NCBI RefSeq assembly: GCF_008039615.1
Contig: NZ_VDUZ01000047.1
Span: 1-64,000, forward strand
Length of the DNA stretch: 64,000 nucleotides
Reading direction: 5' to 3'
Source: Vineibacter terrae
GTDB taxonomy: Bacteria > Pseudomonadota > Alphaproteobacteria > Reyranellales > Reyranellaceae
This document shows, one piece after another, positions 18,733 to 26,715 of this stretch; the stretch's first letter is position 1; every line of letters begins with the position of its first letter. Under the pieces are notes generated by a model that was given only the letters and a program-made list of their open reading frames with translations, was not told the DNA's origin and searched no databases. The position numbers and the translations under genes were made by a program.

Positions 18733-19132
18733 TCACATCGTTTCGCGTGCTGACGCTCGAGCCCCAATAGCGGCAAGCCCGCTCCCGTCCGGTGCTGCGG
18801 TTTTCTTGGCCTCATGTTCGAGGGCCAGGATCTCAATGGCAACGACGTCCTGAAAATGATCTACGACTCGAGCGGCTATCCGGCCAATCCGAATCAATGC
18901 CCAGGATCTCAATGGCAACGCCATCCTGAAAATGATCTACGACTCGAGCAGCTATCCGACCAATCCGAATCAATGATCCGACCGATGGTTTGTGACTTGT
19001 CGCAAGCCAACCGCCCTCCTGTGAAAAACCAAGCAGTCTGGCGGTGTGTTCCTGACCATTGATCTCGAACGGGATTTCGGTTGGGTTGCTCCCGCTGTCG
19101 GCTCGCGGGCCACGGCCTGTGAACTGTCTCAT
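18733..19132 (-). pseudogene. PilZ-like gene broken by a tandem duplication
   Basis: Reading from ATG 19132, the frame encodes a relative of the 614-946 product (FEINGQEHTARLLGF, VGSLIRIGRIAARVVDHF). It stays in frame up to GVAIEILGI. At that point a 75-base segment is duplicated with a 76-base period (18825-18899 and 18901-18975), which shifts the frame. The original end (AIEILALEHEAKKTAAPDGS) survives in another frame to 18733. The first part alone would give a 99-residue protein with a foreign tail, so loss of function is likely but not certain. Confidence 0.7.
18825..18975. repeat. 76-bp-period tandem duplication
   Basis: Two 75-base copies (18825-18899 and 18901-18975) are separated by one base and differ at only a few positions. 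They duplicate the 3' part of the PilZ-like gene. Because 76 is not a multiple of three, the reading frame is broken. Confidence 0.9.
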
Positions 19133-19329
19133 TTCATGCCCTTGAGCGGCTTAGTCTGTTTGTGTAGCGGACTGTAAGGGTCGCGCACGCCAAGTGCAAG
19201 CGGTCGGGTACGCATTGTTATTCGGAGGAACCATCGGCGCAAGGGATTTCTGACTCCGGATGAAGCATGATTTGGCGGGGTCGCCCTCGCCACCATCTGC
19301 GCTTTCCTGCCGGCACCACCATCGCCTGC

Positions 19330-19490
19330 GCCCGAGGCCGGCGAACAGGTCGGCCCAAGCGGCGACCACGTCCGTCTCGGTGAATTCGGCCTCGGCGCGC
19401 GCCCGGTTGGCGGCGCCGAGCGTGGCCCGCAGATCGCTCCGCATCGCGAGGCTGGCCAGGGCGTCGGCCGGGAGCCGTCCTCCTGGGCCA
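19330..19490 (-). pseudogene. C-terminal fragment of a GT4-type glycosyltransferase
   Basis: One minus-strand frame reads PADALASLAMRSDLRATLGA and then AEFTETDVVAAWADLFAGL. This is the typical last 45 residues of a group-1 (GT4) glycosyltransferase. Nothing upstream in the same frame continues the enzyme, so the gene has been cut off. It is the first of several broken sugar-transfer genes in the window and sits at the left border of the exopolysaccharide core. Confidence 0.6.
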
Positions 19491-19663
19491 TGACATAGGG
19501 ACGGTTCACCGCCACGGGCAGCCCGACGCCATCAGACGATCTAATCCAAAAGAGCCAATCGTATCCGGGTCTCTCTGCATTGCGTTGCGCATACGACTCT
19601 GAGTAGATTTGACGCCCAGGGTAGAGGGCAGGAACGGTATTCGCCTGCCTTTGCGGGGAGTCG

Positions 19664-20296
19664 ATGCGGTCATCATACGTCTTGAACTGTGTCGTCACGG
19701 TTCTTGCCCTTGCCGCGACCGGTTGCACCAGCCCCGCCGCGCCGCCGCCCGACAGCATCGCCGTGCCCACCGGGGTGGACGCGCCCCAATATGTGATCGG
19801 CCCCGGCGATGCGCTGGATGTCTTCGTCTATCTCGCCCCCGAGCTGAGCTCGACCGGCCTGCCGGTGCGCCCGGACGGACGCATCTCGCTGCCTTTGGTG
19901 CCCGATCTCGTTGCCGCCGGCCGCTCACCCACCCAGCTCGCCGCTGACATCACCACGCGGCTGCGGCAATTCGTGGTCGACCCCACTGTCACGGTGATGG
20001 TGCGCAGCTTCGTCGGCTCCCCGGCACAGCAGGTGCGCATCATCGGCGAGGCCACCCAGCCGCGCACCCTGCCCTATCGCGAGGGCATGACCGTGGTTGA
20101 CGCCATCATCGAGGCGCGCGGCCTGACCCGCTATGCCGCCGGCAACCGTGCCGAGATCATCCGCCGCGACGCGCCCGGCGCGCCGCCGCGCAGACTGCGC
20201 ATCCGCCTCGACGACCTGATGCGCGGCGGCGACACCAGCCAGGACGTACCGCTGCGCCCGGGCGATACCATCGTGATCCCGCAGAGCTGGTTCTGA
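19664..20296 (+). CDS. polysaccharide export lipoprotein (Wza-type, XrtA/EPS-associated)
   Basis: This 210-residue protein has a lipoprotein signal peptide ending in the lipobox LAATGC. A Poly_export domain follows (YVIGPGDALDVFVYLAPELS, DGRISLPLVPDLVAAG) and then a SLBB-type domain (VRIIGEATQPRTLPY). It should sit in the outer-membrane/periplasm side of the export channel. GGGGAG lies close before the ATG. It is the first of five same-strand, closely spaced genes whose order matches exosortase-associated exopolysaccharide loci. Confidence 0.92.
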   Translation: MRSSYVLNCVVTVLALAATGCTSPAAPPPDSIAVPTGVDAPQYVIGPGDALDVFVYLAPELSSTGLPVRPDGRISLPLVPDLVAAGRSPTQLAADITTRLRQFVVDPTVTVMVRSFVGSPAQQVRIIGEATQPRTLPYREGMTVVDAIIEARGLTRYAAGNRAEIIRRDAPGAPPRRLRIRLDDLMRGGDTSQDVPLRPGDTIVIPQSWF

Positions 20297-20299
20297 ACC

Positions 20300-21784
20300 A
20301 TGGCCGCCGTCGACCTCGTCCGCCGCTACTCCGCCGCCGCCTGGCGGCACCGCTGGAAGGCCGTGGCGCTGATCTGGCTGGTGGCGCTGCTCGGCTGGAC
20401 CGTCGTGCGCATGCTGCCGGACCGCTACATCTCCACGGCGCGCGTTTATGTTGACGCCGATGCTGTGCTCGGCGTGATGCTGCGTGGCATCGCGCTGGAC
20501 AGTCTCCCCGCCGCGCAGGTGGAGGTGCTGCAGCGTACCCTGGTCAGCCGCCCCAACCTCGAAAGGCTGGTGGACCGCACCGCGCTGTCGCAACGCGTCG
20601 CCGCCGGCGACGATCGCGAGAAGACAATCCAGGCGCTGGCCCGCGACCTCCGCTTCGGCATCCAGACCAAAAACCTGTTCACCGTGGAGTATCTTCACAC
20701 CGATCCGCGCGTCGCGCATGAGGTGGTGCAGCAGGTGGTGGACCTGTTCCTCGAAATGGCCAGCGGCTCCGACCGCCGCCAGATGGAGAATGCTCGCGCC
20801 TTCCTGCTGCAGCAGCTCGCCGCGTATGAGCAGCAGCTGCGCGAGGCAGAGCGTCGCCGCACGGAATTCATCGCGCGCTATCAGGATTTGCTCGCGCTGA
20901 ACGGCAGCACCTCGCGGCTCGACGTCGTACGCGCGCGCATCCAGGCGATACGCGGCGAATTGTCGGATGCGATCAGCCGCCGCACCCTGCTGCTGCAGCA
21001 GATCGCCGCCCTGCCCGCCGTAGCGGCGCCTGCCACCGCCGGTACCGTCGCCTCCACGGCCGAGGCGGAGCGGCGCCTGATGATCCTGCGCCAGCGCTAT
21101 ACCGAGCAGCACCCGGAAGTGGCCGCAGCGCGCGCCGCACTTAGCGCTGCCCGCGCCGTGGGCGATACGGAGCGCGCTGCCGCCGGCACGCCGCGTACCG
21201 ACCCGATGCGCGAGCAGCTGATGGTGCGCATCGTCGATACCGACTCCCAGATCGCCTCGCTGGAACGCCAGTTGCGCGACCTGGAAGCGCAGAGCAGCCG
21301 GCTGGAGGAGATGGCGCGCAACGCACCCGACGTACAGGCGCAATTCGCCAATCTCGATCGCGACTTCAACGTCATCCGCCGCAACTACGAGGAACTGCTG
21401 AGCCGCCGCGAGGCAGTGAACATCGCCGAGGCCGCGCGCACCGGCACCGACCGCGTGACGCTCGAAGTGATCGATCCGCCGACTGCGCCGTCCAGCCCGG
21501 CCAGTCCCAACCGCCTGATGCTGTCGGCAGGGGTGCTGCTGGCGGCGCTCGGCGCTGGCGGCGCGCTGCTCTTCCTGCTGGTGCAGCTCGACACCAGCTT
21601 CTATACGCTGCGCGAGCTGCGCGGCATCGGCCCGCCGGTGCTCGGCGCCTTCTCCGCCCCGTCGCGCGGCCGGCTGCGCCTTGCGGACGTCGCGCTTCTC
21701 ATCCTCTGCCTGCTGCCGCTTCCCCTTGGATGCGTCGTTGCCGCCATCGGGCCGCTCAAACTCATGGCGAGGTTCGCTGCATGA
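20300..21784 (+). CDS. polysaccharide chain-length determinant / co-polymerase (Wzz-type, XrtA/EPS-associated)
   Basis: This 494-residue inner-membrane protein has an N-terminal helix (AVALIWLVALLGWTVVRML-like) and a Wzz domain (DRYISTARVYVDAD). A long periplasmic coiled-coil follows (about residues 150-390), and a C-terminal helix pair spans roughly 410-490. It lacks a kinase domain; that is provided by the next gene, whose ATG overlaps this stop. The gene begins only three bases after the exporter stop. Confidence 0.92.
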   Translation: MAAVDLVRRYSAAAWRHRWKAVALIWLVALLGWTVVRMLPDRYISTARVYVDADAVLGVMLRGIALDSLPAAQVEVLQRTLVSRPNLERLVDRTALSQRVAAGDDREKTIQALARDLRFGIQTKNLFTVEYLHTDPRVAHEVVQQVVDLFLEMASGSDRRQMENARAFLLQQLAAYEQQLREAERRRTEFIARYQDLLALNGSTSRLDVVRARIQAIRGELSDAISRRTLLLQQIAALPAVAAPATAGTVASTAEAERRLMILRQRYTEQHPEVAAARAALSAARAVGDTERAAAGTPRTDPMREQLMVRIVDTDSQIASLERQLRDLEAQSSRLEEMARNAPDVQAQFANLDRDFNVIRRNYEELLSRREAVNIAEAARTGTDRVTLEVIDPPTAPSSPASPNRLMLSAGVLLAALGAGGALLFLLVQLDTSFYTLRELRGIGPPVLGAFSAPSRGRLRLADVALLILCLLPLPLGCVVAAIGPLKLMARFAA

Positions 21785-22707
21785 GCCCGTCCTTTCCTCG
21801 GCGTCCCCATCTGGTCGAACGTGCCGCCGAAGCGGCCCGCGCCGCCATGGCGGGCGATACGCCCCTCGCCCGCGCGCCGCGACCGCCTCTGGCACCGGTG
21901 CAGGCGGTCCCCACGGCGGTCGAGGTGGTGGTGCCGCCGGCTCCCCGCAGCCAGTCTGCCGGTCCACCCGGCCGCGACGAGCCCGCGCCGATCACCTATG
22001 CCCTGCTGCGGCGCGCTGGCCTGGTCAGCGAGGCGGGCCCTGCGCGGGAGGAGATCGCGCTGGTCCGCGAGCAGGTGCTGCGCAGCGTCGAGGTCACGCC
22101 TCCGGCCAAGGAGCGGCAGGCACGGCTGGTGGTGATCACCAGCGCCCGCAGCGGCGAGGGCAAGTCCTTCGCCGCGCTGAACCTCGCCGCGAGCATCGCC
22201 GAGGGGACGTATCGCCCTGTCATCCTGGTAGATGCCGCGCGGGGCACCGCCTCGCTCACCACCCTGCTCGGCCTGCACAGCGCGCCGGGGTTCGACCAAC
22301 TGCGCGATACGGGCCGCCTTGCCCCCGCCGGGGTGCTGCGGCGCACCGCGATCCCTGGCCTCTTCGTCCTGCCGCATGGCACGGCCGAGCCGCCCGGCGC
22401 GCAGGGCGGCGCCATGGCGGGGCTGCTTCATCTCGCCGAGCGGCTGCCGGAACATATCATCCTGCTCGACACGCCGGCCTGCCTGGAATCCAGCATCGCT
22501 GGCCTGGTCGCGGCGTCGGCCGGTCAGGTGGCGTTGGTGGTGGAGGCGGAACGCACCAAGCGAGCGGAAGTGGAAGCGGCCCTCGACATTCTCGATGCCT
22601 GCCCGACGCTGCAACTCCTGCTGAACCGCTCGGCGCTGCGGGTCAGCGACCGATTCGGAGGACGCGCTCCGGGCGCGGGCGAAGCGACGGTCGGTGCCCA
22701 AGCCTGA
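21781..22707 (+). CDS. CpsD/CapB-like BY-kinase of the exosortase-associated EPS type
   Basis: This 308-residue cytoplasmic ATPase has Walker A SARSGEGKSFAALNLA near residue 120, an A' motif VILVDAARGT and Walker B IILLDTPACL. Such proteins phosphorylate themselves on a C-terminal tyrosine cluster and cycle the co-polymerase. No tyrosines are visible in the C-terminal tail (GGRAPGAGEATVGAQA), so signalling may differ or be lost. The ATGA overlap with the chain-length gene indicates coupling. The first 80 residues are proline- and alanine-rich and likely disordered. Confidence 0.88.
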   Translation: MSPSFPRRPHLVERAAEAARAAMAGDTPLARAPRPPLAPVQAVPTAVEVVVPPAPRSQSAGPPGRDEPAPITYALLRRAGLVSEAGPAREEIALVREQVLRSVEVTPPAKERQARLVVITSARSGEGKSFAALNLAASIAEGTYRPVILVDAARGTASLTTLLGLHSAPGFDQLRDTGRLAPAGVLRRTAIPGLFVLPHGTAEPPGAQGGAMAGLLHLAERLPEHIILLDTPACLESSIAGLVAASAGQVALVVEAERTKRAEVEAALDILDACPTLQLLLNRSALRVSDRFGGRAPGAGEATVGAQA

Positions 22708-24448
22708 CGCTGCCCTGCCGGCCGGCCTGGTGGCCCTGCTGCTCGCGCTGCCTGCCGCCGCGCAGACCGCCGCACCGCCGAGGGGTGCGGCGCCTGCGCC
22801 GGCCGTCAGTGGCGAAGGCCCAGCCGCGCCGGTGGCCGCGCCCGCCGTCAGCGGCGAAGGCCCAGCCGCGCCGGTGGCCGCGCCCGCCCTGCAATCGCCG
22901 GCGCTCGGCCCGCTTGGCGGCCGCGATACCCCGGTGGGCACCCGCTCCTTGGCGGGCGGCACGCTGCCGGGGTTCACGAGCATCGCGCCGGGTCTCGGTG
23001 TCGTCGGCATCAGCACCCCCTTCGACCTCGGCAACCGGCCCTATGCCATCCGGCCCTCGATCGGCATCGAGGTTCTCGCCACGAACGATGTGTCCCAGAC
23101 CGACGGGCGCAGCAACGTCGTCACCACCATCGCGCCCAGCCTCGAGGCGGCGGTGGATACGTCGCGTCTGTTCGGCTCGCTGCGCTACACGCCGGCACTG
23201 CGCCTCTACGGCACCCATATCAGTCAGAACGACGTGGACCAGGTCGGCGACGGGCGGCTCCTCGCCGCGCTGGTCCCGGGCTTGTTCTATCTCGACATGC
23301 GTGGGGCGGCGAGCGTGGTGTCAGTCAGGCCCGGGGTGATCCCCGGCAGCGGGCAGTTCGTCGGCCGGCGCGACACCTCGCAGACCTACACCGCGCAGGT
23401 CACGCCATTTCTGGCGTACCGCTTCGGCAGCGCGGCCGCGCTGCAGGTCGGCTATTCCTTCCAGTATTCCCGGCAGAACGGGGCCAATTCCAGCCAAAGC
23501 AGCCTGAACGGCCTGTCCGAAGCGTACACCGCGCATCGCGGCTTCGCGGTGCTGCGCAGCGGCGAGGATCTCGGCCGGCTGGCGCTGCAAGCGCGCATCG
23601 ACGGCACCAGGTTTGTCGGCAACGGCATCTATGACGACGCTCACCGCTTCGTCGCCGCGCTGGAGACACGCTACGCCATCCTGCGCAGTGTCGCCCTGCT
23701 CGGCGAGATCGGCTACGAGAACCTGAAATATGCCGGCACCAGCCCGCGCAGCATCGAGGACCCGATCTGGTCGGTCGGGCTGCGGCTGACGCCGAGCCCG
23801 GATTCTATCGTCATCGTCCGCTATGGCCGGCATAGCGGCTTCAATTCCTTCAGCCTGAATGCGGGCGTGGCCCTCGGCGCACGTACCGACCTCTTCGCCA
23901 CCTACAAAGAGAGTCTTTCTACGTCACTCAGCGAGGCGCAAGACCTGCTCGCCAGCACCACCATTGATGCGCTTGGCAACCCGGTGGACAGCCAGTCCGG
24001 CGCGCCCGTCGTGCTGATCCCCCCCTTCCTCGGCCTTTCCGACACGCTCTTCCGGATGCGCATCGGCACGGTGTCGCTGCGCTATCACTGGCCGCGCGAC
24101 GTCTTCACCCTGTCCGGCACCTGGCAGAAGCAGGATCCTGTCACCTCCGCCAGCACCGCCGAGTCCGCCATCTCCAGCCACGGGACCTATGCGACCTTCA
24201 GTTGGAGGCATGAATTTTCGCCGCGCACCACCGGGATGGCGACGGTGCAGTATGGCCGCGTCAGCTCCGCGCAGTTCGGCCAGGGCGACGGAAATGTCTA
24301 TTCGGCAGCCGCGACGCTGGCCCACGAGCTGAGCGACAAGCTCACCGCCAGCCTGCAATTCTCCTGGACCCGCGACACCGCCCGCACCACCGCCTCGGAG
24401 ACCAAGCAGCAGTTCGTCTTCCGCGCCGGCCTGCGCCGAACCTTCTGA
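22694..24448 (+). CDS. outer-membrane beta-barrel protein of XrtA/EPS locus (TIGR03016-like)
   Basis: This 584-residue protein starts at a GTG (22694) overlapping the kinase gene by 14 bases. The signal peptide (AGLVALLLALPAAAQ) is followed by a proline/alanine linker with a duplicated unit (PAVSGEGPAAPVAA). The rest consists of alternating amphipathic strands ending in FRAGLRRTF, a C-terminal aromatic residue typical of barrels. Related proteins always accompany the ExeA-like ATPase and export genes in exosortase loci. The role in secretion is inferred from that conserved neighbourhood. Confidence 0.85.
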   Translation: MPKPDAALPAGLVALLLALPAAAQTAAPPRGAAPAPAVSGEGPAAPVAAPAVSGEGPAAPVAAPALQSPALGPLGGRDTPVGTRSLAGGTLPGFTSIAPGLGVVGISTPFDLGNRPYAIRPSIGIEVLATNDVSQTDGRSNVVTTIAPSLEAAVDTSRLFGSLRYTPALRLYGTHISQNDVDQVGDGRLLAALVPGLFYLDMRGAASVVSVRPGVIPGSGQFVGRRDTSQTYTAQVTPFLAYRFGSAAALQVGYSFQYSRQNGANSSQSSLNGLSEAYTAHRGFAVLRSGEDLGRLALQARIDGTRFVGNGIYDDAHRFVAALETRYAILRSVALLGEIGYENLKYAGTSPRSIEDPIWSVGLRLTPSPDSIVIVRYGRHSGFNSFSLNAGVALGARTDLFATYKESLSTSLSEAQDLLASTTIDALGNPVDSQSGAPVVLIPPFLGLSDTLFRMRIGTVSLRYHWPRDVFTLSGTWQKQDPVTSASTAESAISSHGTYATFSWRHEFSPRTTGMATVQYGRVSSAQFGQGDGNVYSAAATLAHELSDKLTASLQFSWTRDTARTTASETKQQFVFRAGLRRTF

Positions 24449-24457
24449 GGCAGCGCC

Positions 24458-25441
24458 ATGGATCACTACCTGTACGGATTTCGCGAGCCACCTTTCCAGA
24501 TGACGCCGGATGTACGGCTGTTCTTCCCCAGCACGGTGCACAGCCGTGCCTATGCGCATCTGCTCTACGGCCTGTCGCAGCGTGAAGGCTTCGTCGTCGT
24601 TACCGGCGAGGTGGGCGCGGGCAAGACCACGCTGATCGAACGGCTCTGCGCGGAATTCTCCACCAAAGGCCCGACCATCGCGCGGGTGATGACAACGCAG
24701 GTCGAGGCCACGGACCTGCTCCGCCTCGTCGCCATGGCCTTCAGCGCTCCGGCCGAGGGCGGCAAGGCGGAGCTGCTGCAGGGCATCGTCGCCGCGCTGC
24801 GCCGCGGCGTCGCTGAAGGGGGCCGGCGCCAAATCCTCATCGTGGACGAGGCGCAGGCCCTTCCGGTCGCCTCGCTCGAGGAGCTGCGCATGCTCTCCAA
24901 CGTCACGGAGGGCGAGCATGCGCTGCTGCAGGTGGTGTTGATGGGCCAGCCGCAGCTGCGCCACACCCTGGCGCGGCCGGATCTCGACCAGCTCCGCCAG
25001 CGCGTCCTCGCCGCCTATCACCTCGCCGCCCTGACGCGTGAGGAGACGCACCTCTACGTCCGGCACCGGATGACCTCGGTGGGCTGGACCGGCTATCCTG
25101 CCTGGGAGCAGACAGCGCTCGACCTGGTGCATGAGCATTCCGGCGGCATCCCGCGCCGGATCAACCGGCTCTGCGCGCGGGTGCTGCTGGCCGGCGCGCT
25201 GGAGCATGCCGCCGTGCTGACCGCCGATCTGGTCGGCATCACCGCCGACGAGCTGATGCAGGATCTCGGCGTGATCTGCGCCGAAGCGCCGCCGCCATGT
25301 AGCGCGCAGGACCGCGCCACGTTGCACGCCCTCACCGAGCGCCTGGGCCAGCTGGAACGCGCGGTGGGACGCCGCGGACGCATGGCGCGCCGCCTGCAGA
25401 AGCTGTGGGGGCAACTCGCCGCCCCGGGAGACCGCGCATGA
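24458..25441 (+). CDS. ExeA/GspA-like AAA ATPase of XrtA/EPS locus (TIGR03015-like)
   Basis: This 327-residue protein starts MDHYLYGFREPPFQMTPDV, the hallmark of ExeA-like ATPases. It has Walker A GEVGAGKTTL near residue 50, Walker B ILIVDEAQALP near 130 and the sensor region GGIPRRINRLC. No transmembrane helix or peptidoglycan-binding domain follows. It may energise or regulate assembly of the export machinery. The stop overlaps the ATG of the next, truncated gene (ATGA at 25438-25441). Confidence 0.9.
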   Translation: MDHYLYGFREPPFQMTPDVRLFFPSTVHSRAYAHLLYGLSQREGFVVVTGEVGAGKTTLIERLCAEFSTKGPTIARVMTTQVEATDLLRLVAMAFSAPAEGGKAELLQGIVAALRRGVAEGGRRQILIVDEAQALPVASLEELRMLSNVTEGEHALLQVVLMGQPQLRHTLARPDLDQLRQRVLAAYHLAALTREETHLYVRHRMTSVGWTGYPAWEQTALDLVHEHSGGIPRRINRLCARVLLAGALEHAAVLTADLVGITADELMQDLGVICAEAPPPCSAQDRATLHALTERLGQLERAVGRRGRMARRLQKLWGQLAAPGDRA

Positions 25442-25545
25442 GCCCACGCCGCGGCGCCATGTCCGCCGACGTGCAGGACTGGCTCCAGGTTCAGGCCTTC
25501 GCCGGCATCATCCCGCCGCGGCCTGGTCTACATCATCTTCTGTAG
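25438..25545 (+). pseudogene. truncated sixth gene of the XrtA/EPS operon
   Basis: An ATG overlapping the ATPase stop opens a frame of only 35 codons (MSPRRGAMSADVQDWLQVQA to PGLHHLL). The start is coupled and has the operon composition, but the frame runs straight into AT-richer, unrelated sequence and a TAG. I read this as the 5' end of a gene cut by rearrangement. In related loci the next gene is often a deacetylase, FemAB-like protein or transferase; which one it was cannot be told. Confidence 0.6.
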
Positions 25546-25589
25546 GGAATGGCTCAAACGCCATCCATCTGTGCTTTACAGAACTCAGG

Positions 25590-26309
25590 CTAACGCCGAA
25601 CTGCAATCAGTGACTTCGTCAAACCTGCAAAGCGCTCCGAAACGATTTCGCTCGCGGGAAAATAATACTTCATATGGGTGCGGCTGAGCAACTCGGTCCA
25701 CAGGACGGCATCCAGGGGATCGTCGAGATTGCCGCCCATGGACTTCGTGTAGCTCAACGGCCAGCGTGCTGCCACGTGCTGTCGCAGGGCGATGGGCAGG
25801 AACTGGAGCCCCGGAAACACGAAGTGCGGCTCGATTGGAAAGTATCGGTACGGGGTCTGGATCCAGTGCCTGGATCCCAGCGTCTTCACCGTCTCTGCGA
25901 ACGCCAGGCACCGATCGTGCCCGCCGACGTGCTCGATCGTGGAATTCGAGAACACCAGATCGTAGTCGTTTTGCAGACCCAACTCCGCGGCCTTGCAAGC
26001 GTCGCCAGTGACAACCTCGACCCAGTCGGTCGCAGGCGAATTCGATGTGGCGAGATTGACCACGGTCAACGACCTGGGTCGGATCGGCGAGGCTGACCAG
26101 AACTGAGGCGTTCCTCCGAGATCCACGACCTTCAGCCGTTCAAGGTCCGGAAAGGTTCTCAGGAAGAGGTTCCATCTCCGCGCACGTGCCCGTCCCGCCA
26201 GTGATGATGACGACGTGCCTGCGACCAGATTCCGCACGAGTTGAGCGACACGCGCGCGGCTCGCGACAGCGGACGATTGGTCGATGGATGACGCGTTGTC
26301 AGAGTGCAT
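25590..26309 (-). CDS. class I SAM-dependent methyltransferase
   Basis: This 239-residue protein has motif I KVVDLGGTPQFW, and the post-I region TVVNLA and GDACKAAELG follow. Motif IV-like DLVFSNSTIEHVGG identifies a class I methyltransferase of the kind found in surface-polysaccharide clusters. The open frame is longer, but the ATG at 26309 follows AGGAG by eight bases and begins a natural sequence. The extra upstream part is a serine-rich shadow. It could methylate a sugar or a terminal residue of the polymer. It is oriented opposite to the EPS core. Confidence 0.85.
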   Translation of the reverse strand: MHSDNASSIDQSSAVASRARVAQLVRNLVAGTSSSSLAGRARARRWNLFLRTFPDLERLKVVDLGGTPQFWSASPIRPRSLTVVNLATSNSPATDWVEVVTGDACKAAELGLQNDYDLVFSNSTIEHVGGHDRCLAFAETVKTLGSRHWIQTPYRYFPIEPHFVFPGLQFLPIALRQHVAARWPLSYTKSMGGNLDDPLDAVLWTELLSRTHMKYYFPASEIVSERFAGLTKSLIAVRR

Positions 26310-26649
26310 TGAGATGCTCCTGTTCGCAGAATCCCCGCGGGGGCCTAGAAGCGCTGAGAGACCCGAGAATCCGGCGGGCGTTCTTGTCCTCGACGAGGCG
26401 GGACTTTGTGAGACGATCGAGGGCGCGGATACCGGCGGCGAAGTCGTCGATGGCGGGGAGGTGCTCGAGATAGTGGCGATCGTGCTTGAAAAAACTGACA
26501 TCGTTGGTCGTGGTCTCGATGCGCAGGATGCAGCCGATCTTGTCGTACATCTTGATCGAGGCACTGGCGAAGCGATGCTCGATGCAGGTGCGTTCGATGC
26601 GCACTCCCAATAGCCGATCAGCGTAGCGTTCTGCCAGCGGCACGGTCAT
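26299..26649 (-). pseudogene. conserved hypothetical fragment
   Basis: A 116-codon frame contains the segment ASIKMYDKIGCILRIETTTN and then DVSFFKHDR. I recall this from a longer family of proteobacterial hypothetical proteins in mobile regions. Here it runs from an arbitrary start to a C-terminus overlapping the methyltransferase start by 11 bases. It appears to be an internal piece of that longer protein. The family function is unknown to me; a relation to transposition is only a guess. Confidence 0.4.
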
Positions 26650-26715
26650 CGCTACCTCGACAGCTTCCGCATACCTCTTTCGTATTACTCCCTTTCTGGT
26701 TCCGGCTCTGCTGGC

